Of a stretch of 64,000 nucleotides of DNA, positions 9,371 to 18,339 are shown one piece after another. The notes below the pieces were generated by a model that was not told the DNA's origin, searched no databases, and was given only the letters and a program-made list of their open reading frames with translations. Position 1 is the first letter of the stretch. Each line of letters starts with the position of its first letter. The stretch spans positions 103,478 through 167,477 of the forward strand of contig JADLHT010000017.1 of the NCBI GenBank assembly GCA_020848695.1. The letters are read 5' to 3'. A program made the position numbers and the translations under genes. This DNA is from Saprospiraceae bacterium. GTDB lineage: Bacteria; Bacteroidota; Bacteroidia; Chitinophagales; Saprospiraceae.

Positions 9371-11206
9371 TTATTGCTTTCTTTTGGTGTTTTTTAATTT
9401 CTCTTGCTCAAGTCTTTGTCGTTCTTTCATCAGTTCTTCCATTTTTTCTCTAAAGCCACCCTTTTTCTTAGGTTTGGATTTGTTGAGTTCCAATTGGGCT
9501 CGAATTTTCTCCGTATTAAACAATATACTTCTTCCAGCAAGTGTTTGACCAATGTTCAATAGATTGCTAAAAAACATATAACAAGTCAAACCAGCCGCAG
9601 TTTTATTGAACATGAACCAAAAAATCAAAGGCATTAGATACTGCATATACAACATCGCCGGATTTGATGAAAAATCAGTGGTCTTAGAGTTAAAGTATGT
9701 AAATATTACTGTTGAAACTACCCATAAAAAGGCAAATAAACTTAGTGTGTTTCCAAAAAAAGGAATAGAGAATGGAAGGTGCATGAATACATCATAAGAG
9801 GTTAGGTCTGTAGCCCATAAAAATGACTCTTGTCGAAATTCAATGGTTGCAGGAAAAAATCGGTACAAGGCAATCCAAATAGGAGTTTGTAATAATAAAG
9901 GAAGACATCCCCCAAGAGGATTAACACCAAATTCATTGTACATTTTCATGGTTTCCACCTGTTGTTGTTGCATATCATCTTTATGCTTCGCCTTTACTTT
10001 GTCTATCTCAGGTTTTAATGCTAACATTTTTGCCTGTGATTGCAACATTTTATAGGATAAGGGGAATACGACCAGTTTTACAATTAGTGTCATGATCAGG
10101 ATGATAATTCCTTTACTTCCTATCAAACCGGCTAAAAAGTTGAACAAGGGCCTAATTAAAAATTTATTAATGGTACCAAATATTGACCAACCATAAGAAA
10201 TTACGTCTTCAAGTTTATTATTGAATGCTTTCAAATGATTATATTCGTTAGGCCCAATGTACCATTGCATGTTCATGGTATTATTGTTGATCTGTGTTGA
10301 TGAAAACACCAAGGTTGATTTTAGTATTTTCATGTCTTCAGAATTTTCCGGCAACATTACGGTCTCAATATTACCTGATGAAAAAACATTTTCTGGGATT
10401 AAAGAACTGTTGAAAAACTGATTGGAATGGGAAACCCATTCTAGATTTTTCTTGCCTTCAACCAAATCACTGGAAGTACAGGAACAATAATTGGCGTTCT
10501 CCGATTTTTCTTTGTAATATGCCGAAGAATATGATTGTTCATATTGCGTGTTCTTTTCCAGACGATCTAAATGATTTTCCCAGTAAATTTGAACATTGTC
10601 GGTTAAGTTCATTCCCTCTGCTCGAATTTTGTAATCTAGCTTATAGGAATTAGCAGAAAGACTATATTCTTGAATGAAGTATCCTCCTTTGGGTGAAGCT
10701 GCTTTTAATATAAGTTTAGAATCATTGCTCTCGATTACCTCAAAATTAAGATTGGATGAATTAAGGTCTCCATTAGATGTTTTAAGTAAGTAGTCAAATT
10801 TGTTCTTGGGATCTTCGAGTAAATACAAATCCGTTTTGCTTTCATTCTGAGCACTATCCGTAATAATTTTAAAGTATTTTAAAATTTTTGCCGAACGAAT
10901 TTGTCCTCCTTTGTTGCTAATTGAAATATCTACCAAATTATTTTTTAAAGTATAATACTTTTCAACAAATCTTGATGAGTCTAAAATAGAAGAGTCAGTT
11001 GAAGAATTTATATTTGAATAATTGTTATCGGATTCATTTTGTGTTATTAATTTATCCTCATTATTAATTTTCTCAACTTGCTTAAGTGAGTCTTGTAATT
11101 TTTTTTCAATGGCTTGTTTTTCCATTTGGGGCTTAATAAAAAATTGACTCCAGCCGAGCATTACAACTAAGATTAAAACAAAACCTATGATATGATTACG
11201 ATCCAT
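9371..11206 (-). CDS. yidC: Membrane protein insertase YidC
   Basis: MDRNHIIGFVLILVVMLGWSQFF; periplasmic domain; LPLLLQTPIWIALYRFF and FNKTAAGLTCYMFFSNLLNIGQT. Confidence 0.95.
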   Translation of the reverse strand: MDRNHIIGFVLILVVMLGWSQFFIKPQMEKQAIEKKLQDSLKQVEKINNEDKLITQNESDNNYSNINSSTDSSILDSSRFVEKYYTLKNNLVDISISNKGGQIRSAKILKYFKIITDSAQNESKTDLYLLEDPKNKFDYLLKTSNGDLNSSNLNFEVIESNDSKLILKAASPKGGYFIQEYSLSANSYKLDYKIRAEGMNLTDNVQIYWENHLDRLEKNTQYEQSYSSAYYKEKSENANYCSCTSSDLVEGKKNLEWVSHSNQFFNSSLIPENVFSSGNIETVMLPENSEDMKILKSTLVFSSTQINNNTMNMQWYIGPNEYNHLKAFNNKLEDVISYGWSIFGTINKFLIRPLFNFLAGLIGSKGIIILIMTLIVKLVVFPLSYKMLQSQAKMLALKPEIDKVKAKHKDDMQQQQVETMKMYNEFGVNPLGGCLPLLLQTPIWIALYRFFPATIEFRQESFLWATDLTSYDVFMHLPFSIPFFGNTLSLFAFLWVVSTVIFTYFNSKTTDFSSNPAMLYMQYLMPLIFWFMFNKTAAGLTCYMFFSNLLNIGQTLAGRSILFNTEKIRAQLELNKSKPKKKGGFREKMEELMKERQRLEQEKLKNTKRKQ

Positions 11207-11226
11207 GATATTTTTAAGAAAGACCG

Positions 11227-11234
11227 CAAAAGTA
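11227..11234 (-). promoter_or_regulatory. Candidate yidC proximal promoter -7 element (TACTTTTG)
   Basis: Reverse complement of CAAAAGTA matches TAnnTTTG, 21 nt before the yidC ATG and downstream of the ncRNA terminator. Confidence 0.45.
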
Positions 11235-11306
11235 CTAAAATAGTGGGAGCAATAGAGAATTCGAAGGTTTAGAACTTTAATCCGTCATTTTTAACCTTAT
11301 CTGAAT

Positions 11307-11339
11307 AAAAAAAAACTATCCGAACCTTTGTTCGGATAG
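11307..11339 (-). terminator. Intrinsic terminator of the candidate ncRNA
   Basis: CTATCCGAAC-AAAG-GTTCGGATAG perfect 10-bp stem, 4-nt loop, followed by 9 U on the minus strand. Confidence 0.85.
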
Positions 11340-11530
11340 ATCCTAAGTCAGTAGTAGGTAAATATATGTAAGAAATTTAGGCTTGAGAAATGGATGAAAT
11401 CTGTGGAATAAACTCCGATACCCGGGTACCGGAGTTAACCTTACCTATTACTACCTGAGGTAAATAACAGATAAAATATCTAAGCCACAGATTTATCAAA
11501 TCGCACATTGTTGTTGTACACTAACGTCAC
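11307..11530 (-). ncRNA. Candidate structured noncoding RNA (or yidC leader), family not identified
   Basis: 10-bp stem 11485-11494/11397-11406 (AAATCTGTGG/CCACAGATTT); hairpin 11411-11436 (AACTCCGGTAC-CCGG-GTATCGGAGTT); hairpin 11441-11446/11458-11463; perfect terminator at 11307-11339; A/T tracts upstream. Confidence 0.65.
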
Positions 11531-11813
11531 ATAATAGATGATTCCCTTAATTTAAAATTCGCTGCTTTTTCTAAAAAGTTTTTTAAAAATTTTCTAAAAT
11601 ACTAATAATCATAATTTTAAATATTAATACTAATTTATATCTATTCCACTTGAATAAATGATGCTTATCTGATTGTCTAAAATTTGTTCATCTGATACAT
11701 TGAGTATAATATGTTGATATTCAACGATATGTAAACTATTAAATTCAAGTGAATCTCACAAAAAATAATTGAATAACCAGGCACATTGATTGTTTTTTTA
11801 TTTTTACAGGCTC

Positions 11814-13055
11814 ATGATTTACTCTATTGTTCCCAATCCTTTAAAGAATAATAGTATATTTATACAACTTCCTGCATCGAAGAGTCAATCTAATAGAGCT
11901 CTGATTATTCAAGCTCTTTCTGAAGAAAAACCAATCATCCAAAATCTTTCTCAGGCAGAAGATAGCTTAATACTTGAAAAGATACTTAAAGGCAAAGCGC
12001 ATTTAATAAATGTAGGTCATGCGGGCACTACACTGAGGTTCTTATGTGCCTATTTATGTATTCATAAAGGCGAGTTTATTCTGAATGGTTCTGATAGATT
12101 GAAGCAAAGACCTATTCAGGATCTGGTAGAAGCTTTGAAGGCGTTAAAGGCAGAGGTATTATATCTCGAAAAAGATAAGTTTATTCCGATCAAAATCATT
12201 GGTAATCCACGCTTGAAAGGAGGTGAAATCGAGCTTAATGCATCTTTAAGCAGTCAATTTCTTAGCTCACTGCTAATGATTGCTCCCTGTCTTACTGAGG
12301 GCTTAAAAATAAAAATTTTGGATAAACTAGCATCTCCTGCATTTGTTGAACTAACAGTAAATATGATGCAGAGCCAAGGTGTAAAATGTGAGGTTTCAGA
12401 AAATACCTATTATGTTAAAAAACAAAAGTATAATAATGCTACAATAAATATTGAATCTGATTATACCTCCGTTTCTTATTGGTTTTCAGTACTTGCTATT
12501 ATTCCATCAGATGTTGAATTTGTATTTGACAATATTACCCAACCAAGTACTCAGCCTGATAGTATTGTTGTAAAAATCTTTGAAGAAATTGGAATTTCTT
12601 CCAATTTTAAGAACAATAAATTATTTATACGTAAAACAAGTAATTTTTCGAAACCTAAAAAACTAAAATTTAATCTGGAGTCTTGTCCGGATCTTACTCA
12701 GTCAATTATGTGTACTTGTGCTGCATTAAATATTGAATTGGAATTAAATGGTTTGTATACCTTGCCTTTCAAAGAGTCTGACCGGCTGAGTTCAATGAAA
12801 ATTGAGTTGGCTAAATTTGCAATTCATGTTGAAATTATTGATCAGAATACGATTATCCAAACAGGCGAATTTGTTAAAAATACAAATGCAATCATTGAAA
12901 CTTATTCTGATCATCGTATGGCACTTTCGTTCGCACCCTTGCTCTTTATAAATGGATATATAAACATTAATCATCCAGATGTTGTTAAAAAGTCATACCC
13001 AGAGTTCTGGAAAGAATTTTCAAAAATTTCAAAGATTGTTGAAGTAAAACATTAA
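11814..13055 (+). CDS. aroA: 3-phosphoshikimate 1-carboxyvinyltransferase (EPSP synthase)
   Basis: LPASKSQSNRALI, GHAGTTLRFL, FKESDRLSSMK, YSDHRMALSFA. Start likely MIYSIVPNP (11814) rather than 11790. Confidence 0.92.
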   Translation: MIYSIVPNPLKNNSIFIQLPASKSQSNRALIIQALSEEKPIIQNLSQAEDSLILEKILKGKAHLINVGHAGTTLRFLCAYLCIHKGEFILNGSDRLKQRPIQDLVEALKALKAEVLYLEKDKFIPIKIIGNPRLKGGEIELNASLSSQFLSSLLMIAPCLTEGLKIKILDKLASPAFVELTVNMMQSQGVKCEVSENTYYVKKQKYNNATINIESDYTSVSYWFSVLAIIPSDVEFVFDNITQPSTQPDSIVVKIFEEIGISSNFKNNKLFIRKTSNFSKPKKLKFNLESCPDLTQSIMCTCAALNIELELNGLYTLPFKESDRLSSMKIELAKFAIHVEIIDQNTIIQTGEFVKNTNAIIETYSDHRMALSFAPLLFINGYININHPDVVKKSYPEFWKEFSKISKIVEVKH

Positions 13056-13058
13056 GCC

Positions 13059-14042
13059 TTGAATAGTTTTGGGAGAATTTTAAGAGTAAGTATTTACGGA
13101 GAGTCACATGGAGCTGTAGTTGGTGTTATTCTCGATGGTGTACCGGCTGGAATAAAAATTGTCGAAGAAGATTTTTTACAGGATATTCTAAAGCGAAAAC
13201 CAGGTGGGAAGGGAACTACCACAAGAATTGAAAATGATGTTCCTGTCATAAAATCAGGCATTTTCAATAGCTTTAGTACAGGTGCGCCGATTTGTATTGA
13301 ATTTATAAATAACAATATTAGATCTGACGACTATAATCAAATAGTTCAGTTTCCGAGACCCGGACACTCTGATTTTGTTGCAAAGAAAAAATTTAATTCA
13401 TATAATGATCACAGAGGAGGAGGGCATTTTTCGGGTAGATTAACTTTGCCGATAGTTGCTGCTGGTGTAATTGCAAAGAAAATATTGCCAGATTTAAAAA
13501 TTCGATCCAATATTCTAGAGGTTGGTGGGAACAATAATATTGAAGAAGCCCTTGAATTAGCAATTGAGAAAAGAGATAGTATTGGCGGAATAATTGAGTG
13601 TACAGTTTCAAACCTTCCAATAGGGTTGGGAGAACCTTTTTTCGATTCTGTAGAATCTGTTTTATCCCATTTGATTTTTGCCATACCAGCTGTAAAAGGA
13701 ATTGAATTTGGAGCTGGTTTTAGTTCAGCCAAGATGTTTGGATCTGACCATAATGATACATTCATAGATGCTTCCGGCAAGACTAAAACCAATCATTCAG
13801 GTGGAATTTCCGGGGGGCTTTCAAATGGTAATGATTTAATACTTCGTATTGCGGTAAAGCCGAGTTCATCTATACCTTCTCAGCAAGAAAGTTATCATTT
13901 TGGATCCGGAAGAATTGAAAAGTTAATTATAGAAGGAAGACATGATCTGTGTATAGCAATGAGAGTTCCTGTTGTTCTGGAAGCGGTCGTTAGTATTGGA
14001 ATATGTGATTTGTATTTTATAAATGAGTTAAAAAATATTTGA
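13059..14042 (+). CDS. aroC: Chorismate synthase (TTG start)
   Basis: NSFGRILRVSIYGESHGAVVGVILDGVPAG, RPGHSDFVAKKKFNSYNDHRGGGHFSGRLT, HSGGISGGLSNG. Confidence 0.93.
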   Translation: MNSFGRILRVSIYGESHGAVVGVILDGVPAGIKIVEEDFLQDILKRKPGGKGTTTRIENDVPVIKSGIFNSFSTGAPICIEFINNNIRSDDYNQIVQFPRPGHSDFVAKKKFNSYNDHRGGGHFSGRLTLPIVAAGVIAKKILPDLKIRSNILEVGGNNNIEEALELAIEKRDSIGGIIECTVSNLPIGLGEPFFDSVESVLSHLIFAIPAVKGIEFGAGFSSAKMFGSDHNDTFIDASGKTKTNHSGGISGGLSNGNDLILRIAVKPSSSIPSQQESYHFGSGRIEKLIIEGRHDLCIAMRVPVVLEAVVSIGICDLYFINELKNI

Positions 14043-14048
14043 ATTTTT

Positions 14049-17000
14049 TTATAATTTTTCAATAGCGATTGAGCCTTCCAATCTATTTGAATTATAAATT
14101 TGAAGAATATAATTTCCGCGTGAAAAATTATTAAATTTAATGTTGGTAACATTTGTTAATTTTCCTTCTGTGATTTGTTTGCCAGTAATATCAAGTATGA
14201 CATATCTTATTTGTCCCTCATCCGAAAGTAAATGCTGTACAATAATTTCATCCAATACAGGATTGGGAAATACTTTCCAGATGTCCTCGTTTAATTCAAT
14301 ATTTTGAGTAATCAATCTGTCTCCGGCAACAATCCATTGTGATTCAGAATTGATATAATTCTGATTTATAAATTTTGTATTTCCGTCAGATTTTCCTGCC
14401 TGTGATTCTCCTGGAAGAGCAATCGGATTCCAGGTGTTTCCCTCAGCATTTGCAGAATTTCTAAAATATAATTTTGAGCCAATTGTTGAAATCTCTGAGC
14501 TGTCAATTAGGATTGATTTTAAACCATTGAAAGTTGAATTGCTTCCCCAATTACGAAATACAAAATATTCACCTGCGATTCGGTTGAATGAAAATCCTAA
14601 GGTGTCGGGTGAGTATTTAATTCTAGACAATACTATCTCTCCATTTGGGATTTGCCCTGTTCCAAAATCTAAACTTGAATTTGTATTTTGAAGTTTAAAA
14701 ACTTTATTTGAAAGAATTCCAATTCTGTCGCTGGTACCAGGACCTGCAGCAATTGTTGATTTAACTAAAGGGGAGGCACCATTTAAGCCATGAGCTACTC
14801 CAATTTTATCATATATAGTATTCTGATCTTCTTCATTAAACTGATAATACAGGACCATATCGCTATCTGTTGCGGAATTTATCAGATGCATCTGTTCTCG
14901 TATTTCATTTTGTGAGAGGGCACGTTTATAAATCTTTAATTCATCCATTTGACCATTGAATGTTCCACCCTGACCGGGAACACCATTGCCTAGCTCGAAT
15001 GGAGTTTTATCAATATCTATCGTAAATTTTTGGTTTCTTGTCCAGGCTTTTCCATTCATATAAACAACAGCCTTGTTGGAATCAACGGTTAATGCAACAT
15101 GGGTCCATTGATTGATAGGAACCTCATGAGAAGTGGTGAGCTGATAGGGGACATCTTTCCAACTAAAAGTTAAATTTGTTGTAGGTACATAGCCTTGAAA
15201 GGCAAATCCAAATCCTAAATTGGAAACAGATCCCCAATTGGAAATTATCTGGGTAAACCATTGTTGTTTTTCATTTATTTTTATCCAACACATGAGGGTG
15301 ATTCCTTTGGCATCTTTTAATCTGCTATTTTTAGGAATAGAAATGACCTTTCGGGTTCCATTCATAGAAATACTTTTTCCCGGGATCAACTGTATGTCGC
15401 ATTCAGATTTTTCAATATGAATCATTTTAGAAAAATTACGGTGTGAACTACCAGAGCCATTAGTTGTTTTAAGTTCAACATCAAAAATGCCTTCCTTCCC
15501 AAAAACTACTTTCGGATTTCTTGAAAATTTGTTGCTAACATAGCTCGCCTCAGGAAAATTCCATTCAAATCTTTCTTGGCCGTCGTATTCTAAAACAGAA
15601 TATGAATCAAAATAAAAAGTATCACGGCTACATGAACTTGTTTTTTTGTCTACGCTGGCCTGTGCATAGGGTAATGATTTTTCGACCAGAGAAGTTTCCC
15701 AAAATCCAATATTTGATCCAGTTCTTAATTTATTGTCACGGTAGAATGGTCTTAGTTGTCTTGATGAATGATTGACGGGTAAATTTGAATTATACAATTC
15801 CCAGCTTTTTGCGCTTTTATCTCTGTAAAATATTTTTCCGGAGGAAGTAGAAATATATACTATTTCATTCGGAGATGAAAGTTGACAAACTATAGATTCA
15901 ATGCTAAGATCATTTAATTCAGAGGTTGATAAATTGCTCCAACTCATTCCCAGATCCTCGGACTTAAAAACTTTGTTACCATTATTTCCTGATCTTAAAG
16001 CTACGTAAAGAATATTTTTTTCGGAAAGGGAGATCTGCATTACTCTTCTTTGAGAAGCACTCACTGGCAAGGGCGTAGTCTCAATAAATGAAAGTCCTCC
16101 ATCCGTTGACTTCCAAATTTTACCATTGTTTAAACTATTGTTTCTTGAAGTAAAAAAAATCAGATCAGAATTTTCCCTTGAAATTTCTATGTGTTGTACC
16201 TCAGCTCCTCTTTCCGGAATTGAGAACAATTTATTGAATGACACCCCATTGTTTTCAGATTTGTAAATACTTGAATCTTTTCCAATAAATAATGTATTAT
16301 AATATTCAGGATGGAATTCAATTTCACTAAATTCCATAGTATAATATGATTCGTTGGGCCAAAGTGAAAATGGTTTAGATATAGCATTGTCGAATTTCCC
16401 TTCTCCCATTTCGTACGATCCTATATCGGAAAAATAGACCTGCTTGTTATTCACTGAATTTACATATCCGGTAGGTGATTCTGCGCCTCCCATTCTCAGG
16501 AAAATTTGTGGTCCATAATTTTCATGCCACACCGTATTCCCATTGTGGTATCTACCACCAACTAATATATCTTCGTTCCATCCGCTTCCAAATCCCCACA
16601 TGTCTGTGGAAGTTATTCCAAATGATCTATAGGTAGCATGATTGGTAAAAAAATCATTCGAGTAGGTTATTCCGCCATCAGTACAAATATATGAATCTGA
16701 TCCGTTGCACCTGCATACTTGCAGATCAGGATGTAGCGGAAACTTTCCACCATAACCACCTACATTTTCAAAAGTATATCCACCGTCACTGCTTTTAAAA
16801 CAAGAAGCTGTTCCAACAATAATTTCATTTGAATTAGTATGATTAACCATCAAGTCAAGGTCATAGAATCCTTGCCAATTATCCATTGGGAATTCTGCAG
16901 TTTCTCCCTTTGCAGTAATTGTCCATGTTTCTGCCTGATCGTCACTTATTACCATTCTAGGTTTGTCGTTCGTTAGTAAGACTGCATAAAGTTTGTTCGG

Positions 17001-18002
17001 TGATTGAGGGCATACTGCTAATCTTCCAACTCCATTTGTTAAACCAGTAGGCCATCCGCTAACTTTAGCTCTAAATGTCAGCCCACCGTCAATGGATTTC
17101 CAAACTTCATAAAAGTTTAGAGGATTATTCTTTTTGAGTACATATACAATGTTGTTGTTGGTTGGATGGAATTCTATTTCCAGACATTGATCATTGAGAA
17201 TTCTATTCCAATTATCACCACCATTTGAAGATCTCCACAATCCTGTACTTGTTGCTGCAAATACGATATTTGTTTGTGATGAATTGTATAAGATATTGGT
17301 TATCCCCATATTGTTGTTGGTGAATACGGTAGTGAAATTATTTCCGCCATCAGCACTTTTTCGAATGGCAGAATTAACTCCTATCAGCAAGATGTTTTCA
17401 TTAGTGGGATGAATTGCCAAAGCTTCAGAATTGAGAACATAATTTTGTCCTTTTAAATTCCAGTTGTTTCCTTTGTCATTGCTTCGAAACAAGGAGCCTG
17501 TCTCAGTTATGCAATACAGCACATTTGGATTTGATTTTGAAATTTCAAAGGAATAAATATTAGCCTGCCAGGGGCAAAAAGTATCCGAAGTTGCCTTTAA
17601 CCATTGAGTTGAATAAGGACCAATATCTTTCCAGTCTGCTGCAGAAGATCGTTGATAAACTGAAGTAAGATGATTCGATTCTTTTCTTTGTCTGTAATAA
17701 TCCCATTCCTCAGAATTCCAGGATTTGATCAATCCATCATTTGAAATCTCTGAATTGTAAGATCTGATCAATCTTTTATAATATCGGGTCCAGTGGTTTT
17801 TTTTAAATGGGTGTTGTTTATAATAATCCTTATAAGCCTGATCAATTTTTAACAAATTGATAGGTTCATTATATAGTCCTTCTGCCCAATCCGGCATTTG
17901 GCTTGTTTTTTCTGGTCTTAATAAACTATTTAATGGACTGAGTTGGGAATTAACTCTTGATGTTCCCCAGAGGATAAAAAGTATCAATAAAATTCGTAGC
18001 AT
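14049..18002 (-). CDS. Large secreted BNR/sortilin-like beta-propeller, PKD and LamG protein with T9SS sorting domain
   Basis: Repeated S.DGG..W/F propeller motifs, PKD-like segment, LamG (LMCWIKINEKQQW...FNGQMDELKIYKRALSQNEI), C-terminal VFPNPVLDEIIVQ...GNYILQIYNSN. Confidence 0.85.
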   Translation of the reverse strand: MLRILLILFILWGTSRVNSQLSPLNSLLRPEKTSQMPDWAEGLYNEPINLLKIDQAYKDYYKQHPFKKNHWTRYYKRLIRSYNSEISNDGLIKSWNSEEWDYYRQRKESNHLTSVYQRSSAADWKDIGPYSTQWLKATSDTFCPWQANIYSFEISKSNPNVLYCITETGSLFRSNDKGNNWNLKGQNYVLNSEALAIHPTNENILLIGVNSAIRKSADGGNNFTTVFTNNNMGITNILYNSSQTNIVFAATSTGLWRSSNGGDNWNRILNDQCLEIEFHPTNNNIVYVLKKNNPLNFYEVWKSIDGGLTFRAKVSGWPTGLTNGVGRLAVCPQSPNKLYAVLLTNDKPRMVISDDQAETWTITAKGETAEFPMDNWQGFYDLDLMVNHTNSNEIIVGTASCFKSSDGGYTFENVGGYGGKFPLHPDLQVCRCNGSDSYICTDGGITYSNDFFTNHATYRSFGITSTDMWGFGSGWNEDILVGGRYHNGNTVWHENYGPQIFLRMGGAESPTGYVNSVNNKQVYFSDIGSYEMGEGKFDNAISKPFSLWPNESYYTMEFSEIEFHPEYYNTLFIGKDSSIYKSENNGVSFNKLFSIPERGAEVQHIEISRENSDLIFFTSRNNSLNNGKIWKSTDGGLSFIETTPLPVSASQRRVMQISLSEKNILYVALRSGNNGNKVFKSEDLGMSWSNLSTSELNDLSIESIVCQLSSPNEIVYISTSSGKIFYRDKSAKSWELYNSNLPVNHSSRQLRPFYRDNKLRTGSNIGFWETSLVEKSLPYAQASVDKKTSSCSRDTFYFDSYSVLEYDGQERFEWNFPEASYVSNKFSRNPKVVFGKEGIFDVELKTTNGSGSSHRNFSKMIHIEKSECDIQLIPGKSISMNGTRKVISIPKNSRLKDAKGITLMCWIKINEKQQWFTQIISNWGSVSNLGFGFAFQGYVPTTNLTFSWKDVPYQLTTSHEVPINQWTHVALTVDSNKAVVYMNGKAWTRNQKFTIDIDKTPFELGNGVPGQGGTFNGQMDELKIYKRALSQNEIREQMHLINSATDSDMVLYYQFNEEDQNTIYDKIGVAHGLNGASPLVKSTIAAGPGTSDRIGILSNKVFKLQNTNSSLDFGTGQIPNGEIVLSRIKYSPDTLGFSFNRIAGEYFVFRNWGSNSTFNGLKSILIDSSEISTIGSKLYFRNSANAEGNTWNPIALPGESQAGKSDGNTKFINQNYINSESQWIVAGDRLITQNIELNEDIWKVFPNPVLDEIIVQHLLSDEGQIRYVILDITGKQITEGKLTNVTNIKFNNFSRGNYILQIYNSNRLEGSIAIEKL

Positions 18003-18339
18003 AAATCAAAGTATTGTGTAAAGATAATTCTAAGAAGAGTATATTTCAATTCTTATAATTTCAGGAAGATAAAGACAATATATTAATAATCAATCTAATA
18101 TAAACGATATAATTCAATATAATCCATATAATTGATCCGCTACAAAAAATCTATGAAGTTACTGGCAGCGTTTTTGAATATCAAATAGTCAATTATGCAG
18201 TTAGGGGATAATTGAATGACTTACAATAAACTGACTAATAATTAATAAATTATAAATTAAGTTAAAAAAGTTTTAATTTAGACCCGTCAAAAGTAAAGTA
18301 TTAGGAAACAAATTAATGTATAATTCAAACATTTTCAAT

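Noticed and set aside
9606-10055. Plus-strand ORFs of 63 and 70 aa
   Set aside because: Antisense to the conserved catalytic part of yidC.
13409-13792. 127-aa minus-strand ORF (and 13393-13620) inside aroC
   Set aside because: Fully antisense to a well-supported chorismate synthase CDS; no recognisable domain; typical shadow ORF.
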